Translations under genes and position numbers: made by a program
The notes under the pieces: generated by a model
The model's input: only the letters and a program-made list of their open reading frames with translations
Told to the model about the DNA's origin: nothing
Database searches by the model: none
Shown here: in pieces, positions 51,152-60,783 of the stretch
Layout: each line of letters begins with the position of its first letter
Numbering within the stretch: position 1 is the stretch's first letter
DNA from: Amycolatopsis sp. NBRC 101858
Lineage (GTDB): Bacteria > Actinomycetota > Actinomycetes > Mycobacteriales > Pseudonocardiaceae
Assembly: GCF_030269325.1 (NCBI RefSeq)
Contig: NZ_BSTD01000007.1
Span: 186,001 to 250,000, forward strand
Direction of reading: 5' to 3'
DNA: 64,000 nt

Positions 51152-53433
51152 TGACCGACACGCTCCGCCGGTACCGCCGCGCGTGCGACTACCTGGCCGC
51201 GGCGATGATCCACCTCAAGGACAACGTCCTGCTGACCGAACCGCTGCGGTCCGAGCACCTCAAGCCGCGCCCGCTCGGCCACTGGGGCACCTGCCCCGGG
51301 CTGACCCTGATCTACGCCGGGCTGAATCGGCTGGTCGCCGACACCGGACAGCGCACACTGCTCGTCACCGGGCCGGGTCACGGCGCCCCGGCGATCCACG
51401 CCAACCTCTGGCTCGAGGGCACCCACGCCGAATACGACCCACAGCTGGCCCTCGACGGCCACGGCCTCGCCGAGCTCGTCCGCCGGTTCTCCTGGCCCGG
51501 CGGCTTCCCCAGCCACCTCTCCCCCGAAGTCCCCGGCGTCATCCACGAAGGCGGCGAACTCGGCTACGCCCTCGCCACCGCCTTCGGCGCGGCGTTCGAC
51601 GACCCCGGACTGCTGGTCGCCTGTGTGGTCGGCGACGGCGAGGCCGAGACCGGCCCGACCGCGGCGTCCTGGCACAGCCCCAAGTTCACCGGCCCGGGTG
51701 ACGGGCGGGTGCTGCCGATCCTGCACGTCAACGGCTACAAGATCGCGTCACCGACCCTCTACGAAACGATGTCGGACGACGAGCTCACCGCCTACTTCAC
51801 CGGCTGTGGCTGGACCCCGCTGATCGTCGACGTCCGCGGCACCGACGACCCCGACGCCCCGCTCGCCGAGGCCCTCGCCCGGGCGCACGGCCAGGACACC
51901 GGCCCGCCGCCGATGATCGTCCTGCGCAGCACGAAGGGCATGGGCGTGCCAGCCACCTCGCCAGACGGCACGCCGCTGGAAGGCACGTTCCACGCTCACC
52001 AGGTCCCGCTGCCGGGCGCTGCCGACGACCCGGACCAGCTCGCCGAGCTGGAGCGGTGGCTGCGGTCCTACCGGCCCGAGGAGCTGTTCGACGCCGACGG
52101 CGTCCCCGCCGAGGACCTGCTCACCGTGCCGCCGGAACCGTCGCTGCGACTCGGGCGCGTCCCGCAGGCCAACGGCGGCATGCTCCGGCAGGATCTCCCG
52201 CTGCCGGACCTGGGGAAGTTCGCCGTCGAGGTGAGCGGGCCCGGCGCGGCGCAGGAAAGCCCGACGGAAGTCCTCGGCGGCTGGCTGGCCGAGCTGGTGC
52301 GGCAGGCACCGGAGACGTTCCGCGTCGTCTGCCCCGACGAGCTGGAGTCCAACAAACTCGGCGCGCTGCTCGAGGTCACCGACCGGCAGTTCGACCGGGA
52401 CGTCCCCGGCTACACCGAGCACCTCGGCCGCCGGGGCCGGGTCCTGGAGGTGCTGTCCGAACACCTCTGCCAGGGCTGGCTGCAGGGCTACCTGCTCACC
52501 GGACGCCACGGCCTCTTCCCGTGCTACGAAGCCTTCGTGTCCATTGTGGACAGTATGGTGAACCAGTACGCCAAGTTCCTCAAGATGTCCGGCGAAGTGC
52601 CCTGGCGGGCGCCGGTGGCGAGCCTGAACTACCTGCTCACCAGCGACGGCTGGCGCCAGGAGCACAACGGCTACAGCCACCAGGGCCCCGGCTTCATCAA
52701 CCAGATGCTCACCAAGAAGGCCGACACCGCACGGATCTACTTCCCGCCGGACGCCAACACCCTGCTGGAAACCATGCACCGCTGCCTGTCCTCGACCGGC
52801 CTGATCAACGTCGTCGTCGCCGGCAAGCAGAGCGGTCCGGTGTGGCTGTCCCCCGAGGAGGCCCGCGCCCACTGCCGCGCCGGCGCCGCCGTCTGGCCGT
52901 GGGCCGGCCACGAGGGCGAGGCCGACGTCGTGCTCGCGTGCGCCGGGACCACGCCGACCCTGGAGACGCTCGCCGCGGCGCAGCTGCTGGTCGACGCGGC
53001 TCCCGACCTGCGGGTGCGGGTGGTGAACGTCGTCGACCTGCTCTCGCTGTGCCCGGCCGACCGGCACCCCAACGGCCTGTCCGACGAGGCGTTCGCCGAC
53101 TGCTTCGGCGACGACGTACCGGTGATCTTCGCGTTCCACGGCTACCCGTCCGCCGTGCACGAGGTGCTGCACGGCCGTCGCGACACGCAGCGCTTCCACG
53201 TGCACCGCTACCTCGAGGAAGGGACCACGACCACACCGTTCGCCCTGCTGGCCAGCAACCGGATGACCCGCCACGACCTCGCCGCCGACGCCGTCGGCCG
53301 CGCCCGCGGCTGGTCGTCGGCCGGCGGCGATCTGGCCCGCGACTTCCAACACCGCCGCGACGAGCTGCTCGACGTGGCCTACCGCGACGGCGAAGATGCC
53401 GCCGAGATCACCAGCTGGCGGTGGGCGCGATGA
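51151..53433 (+). CDS. phosphoketolase (Xfp family)
   Basis: A 760-residue ThDP enzyme that cleaves xylulose-5-phosphate and/or fructose-6-phosphate with phosphate to acetyl phosphate. Family landmarks: LGHWGTCPGL, GPGHGAPAIHANLWLEG, FPGGFPSH-type SWPGGFPSHLSPE, IHEGGELGYAL, the ThDP motif VVGDGEAETGP, and the second half HGLFPCYEAFVSIVDSMVNQYAKF and GYSHQGPGFINQ. Slightly shorter than the 780-800 usual. The next gene makes ATP from its product. Confidence 0.95.
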   Translation: MTDTLRRYRRACDYLAAAMIHLKDNVLLTEPLRSEHLKPRPLGHWGTCPGLTLIYAGLNRLVADTGQRTLLVTGPGHGAPAIHANLWLEGTHAEYDPQLALDGHGLAELVRRFSWPGGFPSHLSPEVPGVIHEGGELGYALATAFGAAFDDPGLLVACVVGDGEAETGPTAASWHSPKFTGPGDGRVLPILHVNGYKIASPTLYETMSDDELTAYFTGCGWTPLIVDVRGTDDPDAPLAEALARAHGQDTGPPPMIVLRSTKGMGVPATSPDGTPLEGTFHAHQVPLPGAADDPDQLAELERWLRSYRPEELFDADGVPAEDLLTVPPEPSLRLGRVPQANGGMLRQDLPLPDLGKFAVEVSGPGAAQESPTEVLGGWLAELVRQAPETFRVVCPDELESNKLGALLEVTDRQFDRDVPGYTEHLGRRGRVLEVLSEHLCQGWLQGYLLTGRHGLFPCYEAFVSIVDSMVNQYAKFLKMSGEVPWRAPVASLNYLLTSDGWRQEHNGYSHQGPGFINQMLTKKADTARIYFPPDANTLLETMHRCLSSTGLINVVVAGKQSGPVWLSPEEARAHCRAGAAVWPWAGHEGEADVVLACAGTTPTLETLAAAQLLVDAAPDLRVRVVNVVDLLSLCPADRHPNGLSDEAFADCFGDDVPVIFAFHGYPSAVHEVLHGRRDTQRFHVHRYLEEGTTTTPFALLASNRMTRHDLAADAVGRARGWSSAGGDLARDFQHRRDELLDVAYRDGEDAAEITSWRWAR

Positions 53434-54470
53434 AGGTCCTGACGGTCAACCCGGGGTCGGGCAGTCTGCGGCTGCACGTGGTGGACGGCAACGACGCGAC
53501 CGAAGTGGACGACGTCGAGTCCGTTGTGGACACGTACGGCACAGTCGACGTGGTCGCGCACCGGCTCGTGCACGGTGGCCCGGACCTCGTCGAGCCCACC
53601 GTAGTCACCCCGGCGGTACGCGAAGCGATCGCGGCCGCCCGGTCGCTTGCCCCGGAGCACGTGCCGAAGACCGAAAAGCTGCTGGACCAGCTCACCAAGC
53701 TGCTACCGGACGCGACGCACGTCGTCTGCCCGGACACTGCATTCCATCGGACGATCCCGGCCGTGGCCCACACGTACCCGCTGCCGGCGCGCTGGCGGAC
53801 CCAGTGGAACCTGCGCCGCTACGGCTTCCACGGCTGGTCCTTCAGCTGGGCGACTCGGCGAGCGGCGCAACTCCTGGACCGCCCCACCGCCGAGCTGAAC
53901 CTGCTGGTGGCGCACCTGTCCGGCGGCTGCTCGGTCTGCGCGGTCTCCCGCGGACGCAGCGTCGACACCTCCATGGGCTTCACACCCCTGGAAGGCACGA
54001 TGATGACCAAACGGTCCGGCACGGTGGACCCGGGCATGCTGCTGTGGCTGCTGCGGGAAGGCAAACTGTCCGTCGACGAGCTGGAAGACGGGCTCTACCA
54101 CCACTCCGGCCTGCTGGGCCTGTCCGGCACGTCCGACGACACCCGCGACCTGGTCCGCGACGGCGACGTCAAAACCCGGTTCGCGCTGGCGGTGTTCGAG
54201 CACCGGGTCCGCCGGGAGCTGGCGGCGGTCGCGGCGAGCCTCGACCGGATCGACGCGCTGGTGTTCACCGGCGACATCGGCTGGGACCAGCCCGAGGTCG
54301 CCGAAGCCGTGGCCGGCGGTCTCGGCGTGCTGGGCATCAGCGGCGGCCTGTCCCGCACGCGGGAGCAGGACGCCCTGATCAGCGCGCCGGACGCGGCAGT
54401 CCCGGTGCTGGCTCTCCAGTCACGGGAGGAGCTGGAACTGGCGCGAGCCGCGGGTGACGTGGCCCGCTGA
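53430..54470 (+). CDS. ackA: acetate kinase, short form
   Basis: A 346-residue protein, about 50 shorter than most AckA, mainly by a shorter N-terminal section. Active-site residues are kept: Asn7 (VNPGSG), Arg in HRLVHGG, Asp in CPDTAFHRTIP, His in YGFHGWS, Arg in MMTKRSG, and Glu in SREELELAR. The usual GNGxS is SGGCS and FTAGIGEN is FTGDIGWD, both unusual. Converts acetyl phosphate plus ADP to acetate plus ATP, directly after phosphoketolase (ATGA overlap). Confidence 0.85.
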   Translation: MKVLTVNPGSGSLRLHVVDGNDATEVDDVESVVDTYGTVDVVAHRLVHGGPDLVEPTVVTPAVREAIAAARSLAPEHVPKTEKLLDQLTKLLPDATHVVCPDTAFHRTIPAVAHTYPLPARWRTQWNLRRYGFHGWSFSWATRRAAQLLDRPTAELNLLVAHLSGGCSVCAVSRGRSVDTSMGFTPLEGTMMTKRSGTVDPGMLLWLLREGKLSVDELEDGLYHHSGLLGLSGTSDDTRDLVRDGDVKTRFALAVFEHRVRRELAAVAASLDRIDALVFTGDIGWDQPEVAEAVAGGLGVLGISGGLSRTREQDALISAPDAAVPVLALQSREELELARAAGDVAR

Positions 54471-54490
54471 GCCCAGCGGCGGCCGGGTCC

Positions 54491-54688
54491 TCAGGACATT
54501 TCCCTGGGGTCGACGTCGTCGCCGAGCAGCCGATGCACCGCGTCGGCGTTCTCATACCGCTGCTCGGGCAGCTTGCCGAGGTGACCGAGGACGTCCTCAC
54601 CGGCCCCGTGCGCGGTCGCACTGCGCAGCAGTTCTCCCCGTTCGCACGGGTACTCGACCTCGGAGAGATACTCGCGGACGTCGGGCAT
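54491..54688 (-). CDS. DUF2795 family small protein
   Basis: A 65-residue protein: VREYLSEVEYPCERGELLRSATAHGAGEDVLGHLGKLPEQRYENADAVHRLLGD matches DUF2795 (helical, often in stress regulons). ATG 54688 follows AGGGAG at about 8 nt. It is tail-to-tail with ackA, with 20 bp between. Function unknown. Confidence 0.75.
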   Translation of the reverse strand: MPDVREYLSEVEYPCERGELLRSATAHGAGEDVLGHLGKLPEQRYENADAVHRLLGDDVDPREMS

Positions 54689-54842
54689 CGGGCGGCTCCC
54701 TTCTCGGTGATCTTTTGTTCCCCGCATACCCCCGTTCAGCACGGATTACCCGCCCCTTTGCCCGGTCGAACCGTCGGCCATGCTGTCCTCCTCCGGCTCG
54801 CCGTCCATCACTTCGCGAGACGCGCAGACAAACGGCAGCTAA

Positions 54843-55271
54843 CTGTATTGACCACGGAGGTTGGGTACGGGGCGACACGTGATCGGATGATCTTGGTGTG
54901 AGGGAGGACCTCCGGGTTCGGTGTGGATTGCGACATCTGCACCGGCGACCTGGAGGCCCTCGTGACCCACGTTAACGCACCCCTCACTCCGACCGGGAGA
55001 CTGCGCCTGGCCCGGTGCGTCGTCGAGGAGGGCTGGCCGTTGCGGCGGGCGGCGGACCGGTTCCAGGTCTCGGTCACTACCGCCGCGCGGTGGGCCCTCC
55101 GCTACCGCGACCACTCGACGAGTGGGCCTACGCCCAGCCCTACACCTGCGAGACCGAGCGCCGCGAAGTGTTACCGGGCTGGTTGCACACCTACAATCAC
55201 CATCGCGGCCACACCGCACTCGCTGGCAAACCTCCCGCCAGCCGCGTCCCCAACCTCACGGGGCAATACAG
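54843..55271 (+). mobile_element. 429-bp IS481-like deletion derivative with inverted repeats
   Basis: Ends carry matching inverted repeats: CTGTATTG, 7 bp, AGGTTGGG at the left (54843-54865), and CCCAACCT, 7 bp, CAATACAG at the right (55249-55271). Inside, a frame from about 54963 gives the HTH N-terminus of an IS481-type transposase (THVNAPLTPTGRLRLARCV, AADRFQVSVTTAARWA); another gives its end (HTYNHHRGHTALAGKPPASR, the DDE Glu region lost). Most of the catalytic core is deleted. It could move only with help from a full copy elsewhere. Confidence 0.75.
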
Positions 55272-55310
55272 CTAACGGAGGCCGCTGCTTCGAGTCGTCT
55301 CGCCTCGCGA

Positions 55311-56276
55311 TCAACGGAACTCGGGCAGCACATACTCCCGCCAGCCCCGGAAGAATCCTTCGTGATCGGCACCGACCTGCTGCACGTAGATCTCGTCGAC
55401 ACCGGCATCGACGTACTGACGCACCCGTTCCGCATGCGCCTTCGGGTCGTCGCCGCACACGATCGCCTTTTCGACGTCCTCGCGCGGAACGAACGTCGTC
55501 GCGGCCTCGAAATCCTCCGGACGCGGCAGGATCTGCGCCAGCTGGCCGGGCAGCGCGTCGTTCGGCCACAGCCGGTGCGCCTGGTCGATGGCGGCTTCGG
55601 CGTCGGCGTCCCAGCAGACCTTCATCCCGGCCTGCACCGGCTTCCCATCACCACCCGCTTCGCGGAAAGCACGCACGAGATCGGCGTCGGCCGCGACCGT
55701 GCAGTAGCCGTCGCCGATCCGCCCGGCCAGCTCGGTGGCCTGCGGCCCAAACCCGGACACGTAGATCGGCACCGGCTCGGCCGGCATCGTGTAGATCCGC
55801 GCGTCCTGCACCTCGTAGTGCTTCCCGTGGTGGCTGACCGCTTCGCCGCGCAACCCCGCCGCGTGCAGCTTGCGGATCACGTCGACGGCTTCCTCCAGCA
55901 TCTCCAGCCGCTGACCCGCCGAGGGCCACGCGTCCCCGAGGACGTGCTCGTTCAGGGCTTCTCCGGAGCCCACCCCCAGCACGAACCGGCCGTCCAGCTG
56001 CACGGCGGCGGTGGCCGCGGCCTGCGCCAGCACGGCCGGGTGAATCCGGACGGTCGGGCACGTCACCGCCGTCGTGATCGGCAACGACACAGCCTCCGAC
56101 AACGCGCCGATCACCGACCACACGAACGGGCTCTGGCCCTGCGCGTCGTTCCAGGGGTGGAAGTGGTCCGAGATCCACAGCCGCTCGAAGCCCGCGCGTT
56201 CCGCCGCCCGGGCCTGGGCAACGAGTTCACGAGGACCGTACTGCTCACAGGACAGGAAGTAACCGATCGACGTCAT
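55311..56276 (-). CDS. LLM-class F420-dependent oxidoreductase
   Basis: A 321-residue TIM-barrel oxidoreductase. SIGYFLSCEQYGPRELVAQARAAERAGFERLWISDHFHPW is the start of the TIGR03557-like F420 group, VLGVGSGEALNEHVLG follows, and PIYVSGFGPQATELAGRIGDGYC is the cofactor region. Such enzymes oxidise or reduce alcohols, aldehydes or ring systems with F420. ATG 56276 has only a weak ribosome site. It is divergent from the sigma factor gene. Confidence 0.9.
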   Translation of the reverse strand: MTSIGYFLSCEQYGPRELVAQARAAERAGFERLWISDHFHPWNDAQGQSPFVWSVIGALSEAVSLPITTAVTCPTVRIHPAVLAQAAATAAVQLDGRFVLGVGSGEALNEHVLGDAWPSAGQRLEMLEEAVDVIRKLHAAGLRGEAVSHHGKHYEVQDARIYTMPAEPVPIYVSGFGPQATELAGRIGDGYCTVAADADLVRAFREAGGDGKPVQAGMKVCWDADAEAAIDQAHRLWPNDALPGQLAQILPRPEDFEAATTFVPREDVEKAIVCGDDPKAHAERVRQYVDAGVDEIYVQQVGADHEGFFRGWREYVLPEFR

Positions 56277-56474
56277 GGCCGCCGGATACCACCTTCGCGC
56301 GGCCGAAACACCTGCGCTCCCCCACATCGGTGATCGACAGATCGCTCGTGTGGCGCGGGCCGATCATAGGTAATAGATCGCCATGGTCGTCCGAGCACCC
56401 GAACGAGTCCAGCGGGCCGAGGACGTCGTCGTGCCGCACCTCGACGGTCCGGCGAATACGCCCACTTCCTCCCG

Positions 56475-57199
56475 GTGTTCGCCGAACGAGCCGGGCTCGC
56501 GGCCGAGGACCCCCGTCGTGACGCCCTCCGCGCCGAGCTGATCACCGAGCACCTCTCGCTGGCCGAACACATCGCCCGACGCTTCAGCGGCCGCGGCGAA
56601 CCCTTCGAGGACTTGCTGCAGGTGGCCCGCACGGGGCTGATCCACGCCGTCGACCGGTTCGACCCCGGCAAGGGCGGCGAGTTCCTGTCCTTCGCCGTGC
56701 CGACCATCATGGGCGAAGTCCGCAGACACTTCCGGGACACCTGCTGGTCGATGCGCGTACCGCGGGGCCTGAAAGACCTCCAGCAAACCCTGGCAAGGCC
56801 GGCGCCACCTTGTCCCACGACCTCGGCCGCTCCCCGACTCCCAGCGAGCTCGCCACTCACCTCGAGCTGGACGTCGACACCGTCCGAGAAGGACTCCTCG
56901 CCGCGGACGCCTACCGGGCGTCTTCCCTGGAAGCGCCGATCGGCGGCGGGGACGACGCGCTCACGATCGCCGACCAGCTCACGGACGACACCTCCGAGTA
57001 CACGAAATCCGACGACCGGCTCATGCTGAAGGGCGCCTTGGCCGAGCTCTCCCCTCGCGATCGGGACATCGTCCGGATGCGGTTCGTGGACGAGCTGACG
57101 CAGAGCCAGATCGCCGAGCGGATCGGCGTTTCGCAAATGCAGGTTTCCCGGCTGCTCGCCAGAGCCCTCGAGCAGCTGCGCAACCACATCGTCATCTGA
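56475..57199 (+). pseudogene. SigB/SigF-family sigma factor with one-base deletion
   Basis: Region 2 (AEHIARRFSGRGEPFEDLLQVARTGLIHAVDRFDPGKGGEFLSFAVPTIMGEVRRHFRD) is in one frame. Regions 3 and 4 (SHDLGRSPTPSELATHLELD, then LSPRDRDIVRMRFVDELTQSQIAERIGVSQMQVSRLLARAL) are in the next. One A missing at 56795-56796 (GCAAGG for GCAAAGG) causes it; adding it gives the usual TLAKAGATLSHDL. Similarity continues upstream of the GTG 56475 (GEYAHFLPVF) without a start codon, so the N-terminus is also uncertain. Confidence 0.82.
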
Positions 57200-57241
57200 C
57201 GCCGTCCCCTGCTGAGCCCGTTCCCGACCACGGAGGTATCG

Positions 57242-57853
57242 ATGACCGGCACCCTGCGCGTGCTCGCGCTGGTCTGCACCCTCAAGCCCTCGCCGGCTAA
57301 ATCCAGCAGCGACCTGATCACCAAGCAGCTGCTCGACCTCTTCGCCGCACAGGACGTCTCCGGCGAGGTCGTGCGCGTCGTCGACCACGACGTCCGTCCC
57401 GGCGTAGAAGCCGACATGGGCGACGGTGACGAGTGGCCGCAGATCCGGCAGAACATCGCTGACGCCGACATCCTGCTCGTGGCCACGCCTACCTGGGTGG
57501 GGCACATGTCCAGCGTCGCCCAGCGGGTGCTGGAGCGCCTCGATGCCGAGCTGTCCGAAACCGACGACGAAGGCCGGCCGGCGATGTTCGGCAAGGTCGC
57601 CGTCGCCGCGGCCGTCGGCAACGAGGACGGCGCCCACAAGATCATCGCCGACCTGTTCCAGGCGCTCAACGACACCGGCTTCAGCATCCCGGCCCAGGGC
57701 GGCACGTACTGGAACGGCGAAGCCATGCAGGGCGGCGACTACAACGACCTGGACGAGACGCCGGAGGCCGTCGCTTCTACGAACGCGACGCTCGTCCGCA
57801 ACGCCGTCCACCTGGCCCGGCTGCTCAAGAACGCCCAGTACCCCGCCGGCTGA
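57242..57853 (+). CDS. flavodoxin family / NAD(P)H-dependent FMN oxidoreductase-like protein
   Basis: A 203-residue protein with a flavodoxin-like fold. LALVCTLKPSPAKSSSD is the phosphate-binding loop, ILLVATPTWVGHMSSVAQRVLERLD the second FMN loop, and GTYWNGEAMQGGDYNDLDETPEAV near the C-terminus the third. ATG 57242 follows CGGAGG. A truncated copy of the same gene lies at 30.7 kb. Tail-to-tail with the STAS gene, with 14 bp between. Confidence 0.87.
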   Translation: MTGTLRVLALVCTLKPSPAKSSSDLITKQLLDLFAAQDVSGEVVRVVDHDVRPGVEADMGDGDEWPQIRQNIADADILLVATPTWVGHMSSVAQRVLERLDAELSETDDEGRPAMFGKVAVAAAVGNEDGAHKIIADLFQALNDTGFSIPAQGGTYWNGEAMQGGDYNDLDETPEAVASTNATLVRNAVHLARLLKNAQYPAG

Positions 57854-57867
57854 CCAGCGCCCGCGGA

Positions 57868-58242
57868 TCAGCTGGAGAGCGCGACGATACCCGCTTCCGT
57901 CGAGGTCGCGGTCATGAACGCACTACCCAGGCCCGTGCGTTTCAGACGGCGGACCACCGCCGCGGGAACCATCGCCAAGACCAGGCGCCCCCGGACGCGC
58001 TCGGCGTGCCGGCGGACGCGCAGCAGCGCGCCCAGCCCCTCGGCGTTGAGGTGGCTCACACCGGCCAGATCAAGGACGACCGCGCCCTGCGTGATGAGCA
58101 GGGTTTCCGCGGCGTCGGCCAGGCTCTCGGCGGTCGTCCAGTCGACTTCGCCCACCGCCGTCAGAACCGCGACGTTCCCTTCGGCCCGGCTGCTCAGCTG
58201 CAGCCGCCTGGCCATCGATGCGCGTGAGCCGGCGGTGGTCAT
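57868..58242 (-). CDS. STAS-domain anti-sigma factor antagonist
   Basis: A 124-residue STAS protein. NVAVLTAVGEVDWTTAESLADAAETLL and AVVLDLAGVSHLNAEGLGALLRVRRHA follow the antagonist pattern, but the usual phospho-acceptor Ser in D-S-S-G is Asn (HLNAEGL), so it may not be switched by phosphorylation. Its ATG overlaps the phosphatase stop by 4 bp, so the two are co-translated. Confidence 0.85.
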   Translation of the reverse strand: MTTAGSRASMARRLQLSSRAEGNVAVLTAVGEVDWTTAESLADAAETLLITQGAVVLDLAGVSHLNAEGLGALLRVRRHAERVRGRLVLAMVPAAVVRRLKRTGLGSAFMTATSTEAGIVALSS

Positions 58243-60437
58243 GCCGAGGCTACGGTCAGCACGAGAGCGGCTTGGTCGTCCTCGGGCACCGCGTTGCCCA
58301 CGACGTGCTCGTCGACCGCGCCGACGATGGCGTTCACGACGGTCTCGGCGTCCGCGACCGATGTCCGAGGCAATGTGGCGAGGGTTCGCCGCAGCCGGTC
58401 GTCGCCGAACTGACTTCCCGACGGCGCCTGGGCTTCGGTGAGCCCGTCGGTGACCAGCACCAGGCTGTCCCCTGCACTCAGGACTACGCGTTCGGACCGC
58501 AGCACCGGCGCGGCGAACAGACCGAGCGCGGCGCCGTCCGGAGCCAGGACCTCGACCCGACCGTCGGCGCGGCGCACCAAGGGCTCGAGGTGACCGGCCC
58601 GCACGAACTCCACCTCGACACCGGCCGCGGTGACTTCGAGGTGGCCGTAGACGAGCGTGACGAAGTCGAGGCTGTGCTGCGCGGGCCGGTCCAGCAGGGA
58701 GGTATTGATCGCCTCCACCACGGCGACCGGGCCGGCTACCAGCTTCGCGACCGCCCGGGCGGTGTGGCGGACCAGGCCGGTGGTGGTCGCCGCGACGGCG
58801 CCGTGGCCACAGACGTCCCCGATGGCGAACGCCCAGCGGCCGGCGCCGAGGTCGAACACGTCGTAGAAGTCGCCGCCGACCGTCAGCCCGTCCCCCAGCG
58901 CCCGGTAGTACGCGGCGACGTCCACCCCGGGGATGTCCGGCAGCGTGACCGGGCGCAGGCCGGCCTGCAGGTCTCGCGCCAGCTGGGCGCGCTCGGTGTA
59001 GTGCCGCGCGTTGTCCGCGTGCAAGGCCGCTCGCCCGGCGATCTCCTCGGCCAGCGCCACCGTGTGGCCGTCTGCCGCGCGATCCCCGATGGTCAGCAGG
59101 CTCAGCACACCGAACGTCCGCCCGCGCGCGGTGAGCGGGACACACAGCCGGTGCGTGACACCCAGACCCGGCCACGACGCGGTGTCCCGCTCGGGCAGGG
59201 CCGCGCTCTCGCTGCGCCCGGATGCGAGGACCCGCGCGGCCATCGCCCGCCCGGCCGGCGACGGCGTCCAGCCCGTCTCTTCCTGCGCGGGGACCACAGC
59301 GACGCGGCGCAGCTCGCCGTCCTGCTCCACGTCGATGGCGCACAACGGCGCCAGCCTCGGCACCGCCAGCTCGGCCAAAGCGGCCAGCCCGGCTTCGTAA
59401 TCCAGCTCGCGCGCGGTGACCGTGCTGGTCTCGAGGACGAACGCCAGATCTTGGCGAGCCTGGTGTTCCCGGGCGATCGCGGCGTCCCGGGCCCGGGTGA
59501 TCCGGTCGCGTTCGATGACCAGGGCGGCGGTCCGGGCGAAGACGGCGTTCACCGCGAGGTCGGCGGGCTGCGGCGCGCGCGGGCGGCGGGAGTAGACGGC
59601 GAAAGTCCCCAGCAGCCGCCCGTCGGCGTCCAGGATCGGCGTCGACCAGCACGCCGCCAGCCCGGCCTGGCCGGCGAGCTCGCGGAAGTCCTTCCATAGC
59701 GGATCAGTGGCGATGTCAGTCACGATCACCGGCTCCCGGCGGTGGGCGGCGGTGCCGCAGGAACCGATGCCCTCGCCGGTGGCGATCCCGTCGATCGCCT
59801 CGTTGTAGAAGGCGGGCAGGCTCGGCCCGGCGCCGTGGTGCAGGTGCGCGGCGTCGTCGTCGGCCAGCAGGACCGACGCGAGCACGTCGGGTGACGCGCT
59901 TTCGATGACGCGCACCATCTGCTCGAGGACCTCGCGCAGCGGGGCTTCGGTGACGACCTGCTCCAGCAGCGCGCGGTGCTCGGCGCCGACCCGGTGCGCG
60001 TGCTTGAGGTCGGTGGTCTCGACGCCGACCAGGGTGACCCCGGTGATCGTTCCGGTCCCGTCCCGGCGCGGTTCGCAGGTGAAGTCGAAGAACGCCTCCC
60101 GCGCGGCCTCGCCCGAGCCGAGCACGACCTGCCCGTCGCGGGCGGTGAACGGCGTCCCGGTGCGGTAGACGTCGTCGAGCAGTTCGAAGAGCCCCTGCTC
60201 GACGAGGCCGGGGAGGACGTCCTGGACCGGCAGCCCGAGCTGGTCGGCCGTCATACCGGTGGCGGCCAGGAAGGCCGGATTCGCGCTGTCGACGACGAGC
60301 CGCGAACCGGACATCACGGCGAACACGACCGGTATCCGCCCGAACAACGCGGCGAGCTCGTCATCCAGACCGGCAGCCTGCCCCACCGGGGCGCTGACCA
60401 CGGCTTGGAGCAAGTCGTCCACCTGAGGATCGCCCAT
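58239..60437 (-). CDS. SpoIIE-type PP2C phosphatase with PAS and GAF domains
   Basis: A 732-residue cytoplasmic signalling phosphatase (RsbU/P type). A PAS domain (about 30-150; DSANPAFLAATGMTADQLG), a GAF (about 160-310), a second, weaker GAF-like domain (about 330-480), then the SpoIIE domain (about 490-730) with metal-binding Asp in TVGGDFYDVFDL and AIGDVCGHG, and LVTDGLTEA. It should dephosphorylate STAS antagonists and thus free the sigma factor. It overlaps the STAS gene downstream. ATG 60437. Confidence 0.9.
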   Translation of the reverse strand: MGDPQVDDLLQAVVSAPVGQAAGLDDELAALFGRIPVVFAVMSGSRLVVDSANPAFLAATGMTADQLGLPVQDVLPGLVEQGLFELLDDVYRTGTPFTARDGQVVLGSGEAAREAFFDFTCEPRRDGTGTITGVTLVGVETTDLKHAHRVGAEHRALLEQVVTEAPLREVLEQMVRVIESASPDVLASVLLADDDAAHLHHGAGPSLPAFYNEAIDGIATGEGIGSCGTAAHRREPVIVTDIATDPLWKDFRELAGQAGLAACWSTPILDADGRLLGTFAVYSRRPRAPQPADLAVNAVFARTAALVIERDRITRARDAAIAREHQARQDLAFVLETSTVTARELDYEAGLAALAELAVPRLAPLCAIDVEQDGELRRVAVVPAQEETGWTPSPAGRAMAARVLASGRSESAALPERDTASWPGLGVTHRLCVPLTARGRTFGVLSLLTIGDRAADGHTVALAEEIAGRAALHADNARHYTERAQLARDLQAGLRPVTLPDIPGVDVAAYYRALGDGLTVGGDFYDVFDLGAGRWAFAIGDVCGHGAVAATTTGLVRHTARAVAKLVAGPVAVVEAINTSLLDRPAQHSLDFVTLVYGHLEVTAAGVEVEFVRAGHLEPLVRRADGRVEVLAPDGAALGLFAAPVLRSERVVLSAGDSLVLVTDGLTEAQAPSGSQFGDDRLRRTLATLPRTSVADAETVVNAIVGAVDEHVVGNAVPEDDQAALVLTVASA

Positions 60438-60783
60438 ACCCGTCTGTCCACCTCCGCACCTATCTTACGGCTAGTCACCGAAGCGTCGGCGCGAATGCCC
60501 AGCCCAGAGGCCAGCGGTGAAAGTGGACTCGACCCGGCCGGCGCAAGCCGGATCGGCGGCGGGCGAGACGCGCGTCCTCGCCTGCCGTCGCCGAGTTCCG
60601 ATCAGGAGCAGCATTCCTCGGGTTGGACCTTGTCAGCCTGACCCCAGCGGCAACGGAGCTGACATCGCCGCCGACGTCGACCAGCGGCTGAGCCCGATGC
60701 CGTGACCGCCCCAGCGCGCTGATGGTCGCTCTATCTGGCCCCTTTCGGGCGGGCCGGTTGAACCGGATCTTCCGGGTGAATTC
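60438..60783. other. intergenic region upstream of the SpoIIE gene
   Basis: About 345 bp between two minus-strand genes with no supported ORF. It contains the SpoIIE gene promoter and the end of the poxB transcript. A 13-bp perfect palindrome, CCGGTTGAACCGG, at 60754-60766, 18 bp after the poxB stop, may be part of a terminator. Confidence 0.4.
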
